The notes beneath the pieces were generated by a model. The model was not told the origin of the DNA. It searched no databases and saw only the letters and a program-made list of their open reading frames with translations. Positions 52,411 to 63,362 of a DNA stretch of 64,000 nucleotides are shown here, piece after piece (position 1 is the first letter of the stretch; each line of letters starts with the position of its first letter). Source of the DNA: Kuschelorhynchus macadamiae. Its lineage: Eukaryota; Arthropoda; Insecta; Coleoptera; Curculionidae. The translations under genes were made by a program, and so were the position numbers. The stretch covers positions 1,616,001 through 1,680,000 of the forward strand of contig JAUTXW010000214.1 in the NCBI GenBank assembly GCA_030620095.1. The letters are read 5' to 3'.

Positions 52411-52418
52411 GTATAGTG

Positions 52419-54238
52419 AATAATGCATCAAATGTTCCAATAAACACACAACATTTTTATAAATTGTTATCCAATTTTTAAACAAATACTGCATTTGAAC
52501 TCAAAAATTACTATGACCAAACGTTTATTTTTACAGGATACGTTGTCTTTTACACAAAAACGCCTACTGAAACACTTCAAACTTAAAAATAACCACGCAC
52601 TGTCAAACGATTAATGAATAAGGATAATAAAAGTGTAAATGTGAGGTTGGATGTTAAAATGTCTTCTTCTTTTATTCTTTTCTCGTTTTTGGCCAGCATT
52701 ACGTGCTGCGTCGGGTAATATTACGACAGTTCATCAAATAGTACACCAACTTTTTAGTAAAATTTGGATGCATAATGTATTTTCACGAATCACTGGTACA
52801 TTCGCGAAGTACTTTTTATGGATGTTGGGAAAATTCGCTGAGTGCTTGATACATTAAATTTGTTGAAATGTTTTTTTTATATGTAGTAGTGAAAAAACTC
52901 ATTTTAATAAGAAAACATTAATAAGAATTAAGTAAAATTTTAATTAATTTAAAATAGTAGAATCCATTTGTTATTTTTACAGTTAAAATTTAGTAATTTT
53001 AACCCAATTTTTAACATTGTGGAAATCCTAGGAGGTCAAAAGGCCTCGGATTATTTCGCAGAAATCATTGACCGTGGTTTAATACAAAAGAGTTTAAACA
53101 TCAATGAGAAAATAAATATATCTTACAATGCGGGCTTTAATGTATAATACACTTAATCTTACAATTAACAAGTTGAATTTCCATAAATATGTGATAAAAA
53201 TGGTCGCGGTTAAGTTTCCAGAAAATTGAATAATGTTAATAATAATTTGATTTCTTTTTAAGATAAAATGATTAAATTTGCAAATAATTTGTAACAAACA
53301 TAAAATGGTTGTTACAACTCATAGCTTTCGATAAAACTGAGATTTAAAATTTAATAAAAAAGTTGAAAATTGTAAGACCACGAAAAAATCTCGTATATGA
53401 ATAAAATATGCATCTCCCTAGGGCACATATTTTCCTAATTTATATTCATCAGAAAATATTTATAGTTTTCGAGATATTTCAGTTTTCTGATTTTCGATCA
53501 ATGTTTTAAACGGGTTATTGTCTGTATACAAAAAGCCAAAAATTTTAAAATATGGAATTATAATTAACCTACATAATTGGTATAATTTTCTTTCTATCTA
53601 GATTTAAATTTAATAGCCGGATATGGCATAGAACGAAAACAAAAGGTTGCTTAATCTATATCTTTTTTGTGAGTGTGATAATTTTGCTTATTTGGTAGCT
53701 AGTAAAATATTTTTTGTAATAAATGTAATAAATTACACCCATAAAAGTTACAAGAAATATCCTATCTATCGAAAACTCCAATTAAATCCTTTAAAAGTTT
53801 AGGTAAAAAAGAATGAAAAACTTCATGGCTGCAAAAACTAAATTTTCTAAATTTATTATCCAAACCTCTTCAATCTAGATTCCATACGGAAATAATTCAC
53901 TAGGAAAAAATTACAGCTTTTAAACTAGAATGTCTAAAGAAAAAAATGTCCTACTTCCCCTGTATAACAATATATGCTATACTTCTGTACTGAAAACTTG
54001 TGACGAGGACAAAAATTCAACCAATCAATCAAACCCTACTTATTGCCTATAACTTATAATGCCAATGTTTAAATCTTAAAAAAACAGTAAAGAAAAAAAA
54101 TTGTATAAAATAATATAAACTTTAGTACTTTTTCGAACGGTATAATACTGAACTTCATTACATTTCCTATGCTAAACAAATACCAGCATAAAAAAATTAG
54201 AAACTCTATGCCCGTATCCTAAAAAACCTCACAAAATA
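52419..54238. other. No gene seen (1.8 kb)
   Basis: AT-rich sequence with short frames only. Nothing supported. Confidence 0.5.
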
Positions 54239-54240
54239 TA

Positions 54241-56018
54241 CAGGGTTATGATAAATTAAGGAATAAATTCATTATCTTGGAAATTAAAAAGGTAATAGAA
54301 AAACGCTCGAACCCGTCGAGTTAGATTTATTTTTACGCATATTTAGAAATTATTTTAAACTATACAGGGTCACTCACAAAAGTTGCACAACTGTCATCTT
54401 TGATTTTTTCAATACAATGCCTTATTTTTTTCTGCTGATTTGAATTCTCTATGAAATTCTAGACATTTTTGGTGTAACATAACCTATACTGAAAATCAAC
54501 AGTTATCGAAATATTCTTATCTAAATAAAACCCGTGTATTTAATAACCTATCGGACATTTGTATACCCTACCTATGTCTGTCGCGTAATCCCAAAGAAAA
54601 ATGACTTTGTCACTGTCACTGTGTTGACAAGTCATATAATTTATTTACGATCTGTCATTTTGATTTCAAATATTGACTATGCGTTTAAAAGAGAAAGAAA
54701 GAATTGAAATTCTAATAATGCTTGGTACTGGTGATAAGACTAGGACACAAAAAGAAGTTTGTCAGCTGTTTAACAACAGATATCCTCATAGGCAACCTAT
54801 TACTCAGTCTGCAGTGAGCAAAATAGAAAGAAAATGGACGGATACTGGTAGCGTTACAGACCGCTTTGGAAAAGGTCGCCCTAGGATCTCAGATGAAAAG
54901 AAACTACACGTTCTCTTAACTTTTCAAGATAATCCACATTCCTCAACTACTAACGCAGCCTATGATAATGATATACATCAAACAACAGTTTCCAAATTTT
55001 TGAAAAAAGAAAATTTTTATCCCTATAAAGTTAAATTCGTTCAAGAATTAATAAATGACGATTCAGATCGCAGAAACGAGTTTTGCGAAATTATGACCAA
55101 CATGTGTAATCATGATCCTTTATTTGTCATAAGAATTTGTTTCACAAATGAGGCAACATTTTGTCTCAATGGAGAAGTAAATAAACAAAATTTTAGACAC
55201 TGGGCACAAGAAAATCCTAACTGGTACAGGGAAAGTCATACACAGTATCGTCAAAGTGTTAATGTATGGGCAGGTATTGTAGGCAATAAAGTTATAGATC
55301 CATATTTTTTTGATTCCTCACTAACGGGGCAAATGTATCTTCAATTTTTGGAAGAGAATCTTATACCAGCATTAGCTACCCTACATCCTAATGTAAACGA
55401 TCCGGATCTTCCCAGTGAACTGTTATGGTATCAACAGGATGGGGCACCACCCCATTTTGCAGCTGATGTCAGGAGATACTTAAATGAAACCTTTCCGAGA
55501 CGATGGATTGGGCGACGTGGGACAATAGAGTGGCCGGCAAGATCGCCGGACTTAAGCCCGTTAGACTTTTTTCTTTGGGGGTATGTGAAAAACGCAGTGT
55601 ATAAAAATAAGCCACATACTATTGAAATTCTTAAGGATCGTATTCGAACTGTTATAAGAAATATTCAATGTGATACAGTTACTAATGTACAACAAGAGTT
55701 TTTCCATCGTCTAGGGCATTGTAGAGCTGTAAATGGTGGACATTTTCAAAATTTAATAAAGTAATTTTCTTATTTAATTTCCTGATATGTGTTTTATGTT
55801 TTATTTAGATAAACATATTTCGATAACTGTTGATTTTCAGTATAGGTTATGTTATACCAGAAATGTCTAGAATTTCATAGAGAATTCAAATCAGCAGAAA
55901 AAAATAAGGCGTTGTATTGAAAAAATCAAAGATGACAGTTGTACAACTTTTGTGAGTGTTCTATCATTTTTTTAATTTCCAAGATAATGAATTTATTCCT
56001 TAATTTATCATAACCCTG
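54241..56018 (+). mobile_element. Mariner-like element with long inverted repeats
   Basis: Outer ends CAGGGTTATGATAAATTAAG (54,241) and its complement ending at 56,018. The left flank is TA and the right flank CA, the latter a likely mutated TA. The inverted repeat continues inward for over 200 bp (54,370-54,530 against 55,797-55,960). The left arm contains about 70 extra bases (about 54,300-54,369), including its own tacagggt word. One transposase gene is inside. Confidence 0.85.
54679..55764 (+). CDS. Mariner-like (IS630/Tc1) transposase, first catalytic Asp changed
   Basis: About 361 residues from the ATG at 54,679. The N-terminal HTH region (EVCQLFNNRYPHR, AVSKIERKW) is followed by the DDE core. 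Catalytic positions are CFTNEATF (Asn at 55,147-55,149 where the family has Asp), QQDGAPPH (Asp) and SPDLSPLDFF (Asp), with 41 residues between the last two. The C-terminus GGHFQNLIK is complete. The frame is fully open, so a single G-to-A change (AAT for GAT) is the only obvious lesion. It removes a metal-binding residue and should abolish activity. Confidence 0.88.
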   Translation: MRLKEKERIEILIMLGTGDKTRTQKEVCQLFNNRYPHRQPITQSAVSKIERKWTDTGSVTDRFGKGRPRISDEKKLHVLLTFQDNPHSSTTNAAYDNDIHQTTVSKFLKKENFYPYKVKFVQELINDDSDRRNEFCEIMTNMCNHDPLFVIRICFTNEATFCLNGEVNKQNFRHWAQENPNWYRESHTQYRQSVNVWAGIVGNKVIDPYFFDSSLTGQMYLQFLEENLIPALATLHPNVNDPDLPSELLWYQQDGAPPHFAADVRRYLNETFPRRWIGRRGTIEWPARSPDLSPLDFFLWGYVKNAVYKNKPHTIEILKDRIRTVIRNIQCDTVTNVQQEFFHRLGHCRAVNGGHFQNLIK

Positions 56019-56789
56019 CATAAACATATATTAAAAATTATATACTAAAAAATGCATCTATCCCGTATCCAATTAGATGCAAGATTTTTCATGCTCTAAC
56101 TGATCCTAAAAACGATAATCGAATAGCACGTTTATTAAACGAATATCGATAAAATGCATGCAATCGAGAATGACAGCTAATTTTGTTAGAGATATTTTAT
56201 AAAATTGGGGAAAGGATTTTCTTTCAAATTGTAGCTACCTACTTAAAAACATTCAAATTTTATGCTGACAATTTCAAAAATACCCAAGAAATCCTTTTTG
56301 AGTGTCAAAAATTAAATAATTTTTACTTAAATATGTATTCATTTACATTTCTGACATCGACGAAAGTCAAGGATGAATGGATGTTTAGAAATTATTGATC
56401 ATCTGAGAGAAATCGTGTCCAAAAGCGTGCACTTTTTTCTTTAAATCTAATTTTTATCTTTCCCCGGTAGCTAGTAGAAAATATTGTAGAGGTTTTTGTA
56501 GCCTAATTAACGCTCTATCCTTCTGTCAGTAAATAATTCCGATTACTCTTGACAGTGAGCCCCACAGTGAGGTTAAATTTGCCCTTTAAAGTTTCAACTT
56601 TGAAAATTCGCAGTAAATTAACTGTGTACGCTAAAATTTTGAAATTTGGTCACAATTTACCTACGAGTATCTAGTTTTGGAAAAAAAATACCCCACGCCC
56701 TAGGTTTATTACCTTTCTTGTAATAGAGGGTAATGTGGAGAAATGTACTTACTTACTACAAATTTTATCTAGTAATTTCACTCCCTGTA
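56019..56789. other. No gene seen
   Basis: AT-rich spacer between the mariner-like element and the MITE. A 71-codon frame at 56,183 has no motif. Confidence 0.4.
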
Positions 56790-57116
56790 CAGGGTGTCCA
56801 AATTTCGATGCTTTTACGGGGTATCTCTGCTATTTGAAAAGATAGAGACTTGCGGTTTTCGCAACACTGTGCTCGATTTTTGTGAAACTAAAGATGGCGT
56901 AAACAAAAATTTCCCAGCCCGCTTCGTTTCTGAGATTTTGAAAATACTGCATTTAGGGACCCCCCTTGTAGCTCGCTTACCGTTTGATATATCAAAAAGG
57001 TAAAAACTGCTTATTACGCAGTTTTTACGTAGAATCCAGTGGCGCAGTCAGATTTCATCTACCATTTTTGAGTTATTTACCAACATCATGTTTTTTTTTT
57101 TAAATGGGATACCCTG
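56790..57116. mobile_element. MITE of the mariner type
   Basis: Ends CAGGGTGTCCAAATTT and, on the other strand, CAGGGTATCCCATTTA, with TA on both sides (56,788-56,789 and 57,117-57,118). The element is 327 bp with no transposase. It was probably mobilised by a related mariner-like transposase. Confidence 0.7.
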
Positions 57117-57685
57117 TATATTGGTTGACAGTTCGATAGGGTTTTTTTAGCTTTTTAAATATATAATTTGTTGTATTTATCTGTATTCATTGGCCTAAAA
57201 TCTACATTTTTAAATATTTTTTTCTAAAATATCCCAGATAGCCATGAAAAGCATTTGCTGTATCTATTCCATTAGCTAGATCTACTTAGATAGATACCTT
57301 AAATTGGAGTTTCAATTAAGATTTTATACTAAATTTTTATGCAATATAAATATATTACCAAACATCAATAACAATTTTAAGAAAACATCAAAAACAAGTA
57401 ACAAGTATATAACAATTCAATTCAACATTTCAACCATTTAAATTTAACAATTTCGACATAACATTTCAACAATTTAACAATTTAAATTGAACAGTTTTAA
57501 CATAACAACTCAACAATTTAACAATTCTACATAACCTTTTTAAAATATAGCTTACAACAAATACTTAATGGTTCAGTTTACTTCTTATTTATTATTTACA
57601 AAAATTGCTGAAAATGATTTTCGTTTTCTCTAACACATAATTCAGTCAGTTTTGAAATTCGATTAAGAGCATTCAATAATATGAT
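57117..57685. other. No gene; AT-rich with aac/att-rich direct repeats
   Basis: Contains a loose array of aacatttcaac / caatttaac words at 57,410-57,540. No gene. Confidence 0.5.
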
Positions 57686-58135
57686 TCATCGCCCTTGTAA
57701 ATCTCGAAATGCCGTTTCGGTAGCTTCGCGCAGTTCTTCCATTGTTCGGTGGTGGGTTTTATAGACCTTATCTTGTATATAGCCCCATACGAAAAAATCC
57801 AGCACCGAAAGATCGGGAGACCGCGCTGGCCACCTTATTGGTCCATTAGTGGCTATCCACTTTTGAGGAAATTGATTTTCCAAAAACGGGCATACTAAAT
57901 TAGACTTATGAGCAGGTGCGCCATCTTGCTGAAAGAAGATATTATCTAAATGCGCCAGAGGAACGTTATCCAACAACTCCGGTATTACCTCCTGCAATAT
58001 TTCTAGGTAACCAACCTCTTAGAGACCTCCTTCATCTATTCGATAAACGAGTTGTGTGCCCAAAATGTAGCATGCAACACTAAAGCCAAATCGACCTTGT
58101 TGCTCCCGCTCAAATACTAACAGCCGGTTGTAGAA
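57686..58135 (-). pseudogene. Mariner-like transposase, C-terminal part
   Basis: Reads GRFGFSVACYILG, then after a TAG stop LQEVIPELLDN, FFQQDGAPAHKS (second catalytic Asp) and WPARSPDLSVLDFFVWGY (third Asp). The end ATETAFRDLQ precedes a premature stop. The frame 57,686-57,997 is open. Its N-terminal portion is probably the fragment at 60,420-60,660 on the same strand, separated by 2.3 kb of unrelated sequence. Confidence 0.75.
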
Positions 58136-60419
58136 ATCTCAATTAAATGTTTAACGGAATGTCAAATTTGATAGCGAGTTTCTAGATTTCTATAAGCAGC
58201 TTGTCAAGTTCGAAAGTTCGGTTAAATATTCTAAAAGCAATTAAGTTTTGTTCAACCAGGGGTGTGTAACGGTGTACTGTCGTGCGTTACGGTCAGACAA
58301 ATTATCATGTTAGTAAATCTATATATTTTTTTTAAGTAAACATATTTAGTATTTAATAATTTAAATGTTTTATTGCTTACAGACCTATATTGCGCGTATT
58401 AATTTTTTCTAGATTCAGTTAAGCTTGCGGTTGGACGTAAATAGGCTAATTATAATTATTGTGTATATTTAAGTTGTTATATCACTATATTTTAGTATTT
58501 ATTTGACGCTAAGGATGCATGAATTCTTACATTTCAGTGATATCATTTATTTAGTTTTGTTTGGATACCTACGAATCTCCCTCGTATTTGTATAAATTTG
58601 GCAGCCAATAGGCGACACGTTGTTTACCGCGTGGTGTAGACTAGTTTCTGGCTTTCCTTGTTCCTCTTAAGGCAGATTTAAAAATGCGTTCTTGTCGTAC
58701 ACTCAATATTGCTTACTTCGTTGGCGAATAATTGCATGTATGTCGTTGATCCTAGTAATTACAAGGGGATTTGATATTTAATATTATTATCGTTCAATTG
58801 GGAAGATAACATAAAGATTAAAACTTATTTTCTCTAGTTATTTTTCTGTTAATTTTGGTTTGTTGAAATTATATTATTTATATAGCTTATAATTAATTGA
58901 GTTAATTAAATTGCTCTAGTATATATTTAAGCATTAGTTTTTCTTTTCATTTAAAATCATTTAAGACATACGTTTACTTTGGGGTTTTAGTTGCGCCGTC
59001 AGCCCAGCAAACCTGTGTTGAGATTTGGCTATCCTATGTTAAAAAAAGGGAACCTTTTTTTGAATTCTTGTTTCTCTGCTAAATGTATTGGTTTCACGTT
59101 TAGCAAGCCATTTTATCTTCAGAACTTTGTGCAAGTCGGAAGCCATTTTGACGGGTCAAACTCTTGAAACGTAATTTGTTAGTTTTTCCCAGAGTTACAT
59201 CAGTCAGGTAATGCATTAAAATTTGTAATTACATTATTGATTATTTAGATTAATTTGTTCAAAATTTAAGTGTGAATTTTTGTATTAAATTTTTATATTA
59301 AATTACTGGATTTCGAGATCACGCCATGCCATGCTGACGCCTATTTTTTTTTCTTTTCCTTTCAGCTCTACACCGACTTGTCCTTTTGCCTTGCCTTTTA
59401 GTTTTCTACAAACTAGCTTTTTTTAAAAAAAGACTATTAAAATTGAAATCTAAAATTTCATGTCATAATTTTGTCTTATCCATTTTGAATTCAGTACTTC
59501 AATTTCTGGATAAGTTTTTATAGCTAGACGCCTAACTAGCCGCCTTTAGAACTAGCCACTAGTTGCTAGAAAATTTTTTTGTTGTTCACCACAACTATAT
59601 ATTTAGGCTCGCCTAAATTAAATATTGGATAGAATTCCGTTCCCAATTGCATCTTAAATTCAATTTTGGTTCCGAGAAAATAAGGTTATCCCGGATACAA
59701 TTCGTCATAAATCCTGTTCGAGAACCATTGAGGGAGAGGAGTAGGTAGGCGTTAAAAGAACTGATGCAGCCTTGAGCCGTCCACAAAGGTCGTGGGTTCT
59801 CCAGCACGTGACGCAGCTATTGAGAGTTTTGGTGAGAAATTTCCATTTTTTTATTGACTGTAAATTTTTATTAGTTTATTTCAACCGAAAATTTGGTTAA
59901 TTCATTATCTTAACAGTGTTTAAATTATTGGCCAATTAGGGTACATATAATTTAATATTAGTGACCGTAATTTTACAAATTATTTCACAAGAATTTTCCT
60001 TTTAATAATTGCTAATTATTTTTAAATTATTAAATAATTCACCAGCTACGTTGATTTTGAACATTTGTCTTAGTGTAATTTAATTATTTTGTAATAAATT
60101 TGGTAACTTGTTGTTTAAATAGGTTTTTTATTTTTTTGATAAAGTACAGTTAATAATTTCGGAAGAAGGATTTTCCGCAAAGTCCGTCTTATAACACGGC
60201 AGCACATTTATTTCTTTTTTTATTGCGGATGGCGCCCTATTAAAAATCTTAGTTAAGCTCCGTGTTATAAGACGTGTCTTCTGAAAAGTATATTGTATGC
60301 ATTAAATTATCGAAAGGGACAGAATGAATAGTTAAATAAGTCAAAATAACCCCGCCTGTCAACTCTTGCCAGAGCCGGCAAAAGGAGCTGTCGTGCCTAG
60401 GCCCTTTTATGAGGTTTGC
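58136..60419. other. No gene seen (2.3 kb), possible insertion
   Basis: This segment separates two parts of one transposase (57,686-58,135 and 60,420-60,660) and may be a later insertion. A block at 58,198-58,252 is an inverted copy of 17,511-17,565. An inverted repeat lies at 60,187-60,275. No coding frame is credible; 59,613-59,807 is open but has no motif. Confidence 0.45.
60187..60275. repeat. Short inverted repeat (15-bp arms)
   Basis: CGTCTTATAACACGG at 60,187-60,201 is mirrored by CCGTGTTATAAGACG at 60,261-60,275, with a 59-base spacer. A hairpin or small transposon end is possible. Confidence 0.6.
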
Positions 60420-60660
60420 CTAGTAAAATTATGTTCGTTAAAACACCCATACGTTACAGGTGAATGTTTATTTTCCTGATGCCAGTGTCTGATATTTTGT
60501 CGATTAAAAATACCAGCACTTGAGAACTGTGCTTCATCAGACTATATAACCATCCTTGCAAAATTTACATTTTCTCTAACTGTTAATTGGAAGCAATTGC
60601 AAAAATTTAATCAACGTTCGGCATCGCTGGGGTGCAAGTACTACACTATGTTGACTTGAA
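60420..60660 (-). pseudogene. Mariner-like transposase, central part with first catalytic Asp
   Basis: The minus strand reads ERENVNFARMVI then SDEAQFSSAGIFNRQNIRHW, with Asp retained in SDEAQF. Stops are present upstream, including a TAG just before the SDEAQF motif. The order and strand fit the fragment at 57,686-58,135. Confidence 0.65.
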
Positions 60661-62033
60661 ACTAAAGGGTTCGCCTCGACTTAGACTACGACGTTGATTT
60701 CATAATTTTCGCGATTTTCTTTATTATATGATTTTGGTTGTAGCTGAATAAACGCTCTATAATCATTCAACTTTTTTTCAGTCTTGAAAATACTGTGGCA
60801 AAAGGCTGTCGTCGCTCAGGATACCTAAAATTATTTTCACCTTTTAGATCTTAATTGTTCTGTTAATAATTATCAGAAAAACGATGGTTAGGACAATGGC
60901 ATCCGTGTAAAATTAATTTAAATACCCAGAGGTAAACACCTACCCTTCGAATAAATATACCTACCACGCTTTATAATAGATTTTACTACGAGTACTAACT
61001 AGATACCTACATACCTGTTATAATAAAGGGCGGCAGCCTCAACATTTTTTTTATTTGACTGTATGTGACAAACTAGCATATCATACTTTACAAAATTTTC
61101 ATAACTTCGACTTTCAGCCATTTTTTGCAATAAACAAAATATAAAAAATGGAAGTAAATAAATGAGTAAATAAAATTAAAAAATGCTTGAACCGTGTTAC
61201 ATCGAAGTCGACTTTTTTGGTCGAATTTGCGGTACCACATCTACGGTACTAAATGTGGTACAAAAAATCTGCAAACGAATCATGTAGATCTACGTCTCCT
61301 CTAAAAGCACATGTCAAATTAATCGCCCTATCTCTAATAGTTTCCGGAATATATCCACAGAAAGATCGAAAAACACGGTTTTCTGAAATGACACGACCAC
61401 ACCAGGTTTTCGTTCCCGAGTGTGAGAGCCATAGTAACAAACGGCTTCGCGGCCGTTTGTTAACAATATTTTTAATTTACAATCAAAGATACAGTACTTA
61501 TAAAACTTTTTACCGATAATTTCCTTACCTATCTTTCCTTATATTTTATACAATTTAAATGTTTTCCATAAGCCAATCAATGAAAAATAACTCTAGGCTA
61601 AACAAGTAAAAAGGTTTATCAACATTTTATTTATTTTTCCGCCTTTCATGTTAATACCAATATTTGCTGTAATAAATGAATAATTCAGTAGTCGAATGCG
61701 TTGCTTACCGTCATCAATCATTGGAAAATCTATTAACTAGTTTTAGAGACGCTAGATTTTCATTTGTTTAAGTGCGTATATGTTTGTAATTCTCCAGATT
61801 GGTAAGTATGAACTCTGATATTTGAGTAGCTTTTAAAAATCTATATAAAGCCTGTAATAATTTATAAAAATAAGAAAAAAATTAAATGAAAATAAAGATC
61901 CGGAAATGCTTCGTTTTTAATATAAAGGCGGTACACGCCACGTACATTTCTAGATATCAACAAATCAAATTGGTACATGATATAGAACGGGAGCTTTCAC
62001 GGGTTTGGTCAATTATAAAATCATTATTCTTGG
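60661..62033. other. No gene seen (1.4 kb)
   Basis: AT-rich. The two opposite frames at 61,249-61,519 have no motifs and are judged spurious. Confidence 0.45.
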
Positions 62034-63362
62034 GATTAGACCGTGTCAAATTAGAACTACTATCCGACATTTCGCCTTCGATTGCACGGGGAATCTTCAG
62101 GGGTCTTTACTTCACGAGATTTGACCACTGAATGAGCTCCCTGTGTTAAGATCGGTATTCGTTTAAAAATTTAGCATTGTCTGGTCTTCTTATGTATGTA
62201 TTATATCAGACATATTGGATCATATTAATCTTGATAAGCACTTAGTGGATCTAGTGGAAGCTTGTCTTACATCTACTTATTTCATTTTTCAAGGAACTTT
62301 TTATGAACAATTTGCAGCGGCAGCTATGGGATCTCCTCTTTCACCTGTGATAGCGAATATCTTTATGGAAGCCTTTGATGAGATTGATCTAACATCCGTT
62401 CCACTAAAACCAAAACACTGGTTCAGATATGAAGATGATACATTTGTTGATTGGCCCCATGAACAGAATAATCATCTTATATTTCTGGACCACCCTAATC
62501 AACAACATCATAATATCAAGTTTACAATGGAAATTGAATCAAATGGAACGAGTCTCTTTCTAGTTGTATGTGTTCAAAGGAAGGAAAATGGTATAGGACG
62601 TTCTGTGTATAGAAAACCGACGTATACAAATAGGTACTTAGATATGAATTCCCACCACCGCCCAGCACAAAAGAAATCGGTCATTAACCCAGTATTTAGA
62701 GCCATTGGCATATCTGATCAAGATTCGGAAACATCGAAACTGACCGAAGCTTTAAGAGAGAATGGCTATTGCAATGAAGATATTACGCGTTCGATTAAAA
62801 GATATAATAAACCAATTCCGTGAAAGGAGAATGATAAGGATCCATCGTTAGGTAGTGTTGTTTTTCCCTACATGCATGGCACTACACACAAAAAAGGATG
62901 ATTACTTTGGCGGTCCAACATAAGTTCACTCGCTTCTGTGGAGAAGCGTATGTGGGAGAAATAGGACGCTCAATTTCAACTAGACTTAACGAATATGAAA
63001 GATGTATTAAAAAAACAACTTGTGCAATCTGCTGTAGCTGAATACCAGCATACCAATGGCCATATTATACATGTAAAGGAAACCAGGTTCCAGCATCGGT
63101 TTCAAGATTTTATAAACGAAAAATTAGGGCATCTATATTAAAACATACATAAAATTTCAACAGAGATGTTACGGTCTACATCACATGTGGAAACCAATTT
63201 TAAAAACACAGTTTGGCGAGCACAAGTCTTGTATAAAAGCGCGCCTTCAACTCTGCGAGCTTCTTCAGTATTCAGATCTGGTGAAGTAAAGATCCCTGAA
63301 GATGCATGGTGTAATCGAAGGCGGAACGTCGGACAGTAATTCCAATTTGACGCGGTCTAATC
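62034..63362 (+). mobile_element. Penelope-like element with inverted terminal segments
   Basis: A segment at 62,034-62,120 recurs in inverted orientation at 63,274-63,362, with about 80% identity over some 88 bases. Both carry the ctgaag/cttcag and cgaaggcg words. Between them lie RT and GIY-YIG coding remnants. Terminal repeats, sometimes inverted, are known for Penelope-like elements. No target duplication was found. Confidence 0.75.
62206..63150 (+). pseudogene. Penelope-like RT and GIY-YIG endonuclease, broken
   Basis: The open frame 62,215-62,823 has YFIFQGTFYEQ, AMGSPLSPVIANIFME and RYEDDTFVDW (RT motif C, usually YVDD). NIKFTMEIE, VYRKPTYTNRYLD and SHHRPAQKKSV follow, all hallmarks of Penelope RT. 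After frame changes, 62,940-63,000 reads FCGEAYVGEIGRSISTRL and then SAVAEYQHTNGHII, the GIY-YIG endonuclease that follows the RT in these elements. The 5' part of the RT is missing and at least three breaks are present. Confidence 0.85.

Noticed and set aside
61249..61519. Opposing 63- and 88-codon frames
   Set aside because: No recognisable domains; each is the shadow of the other.
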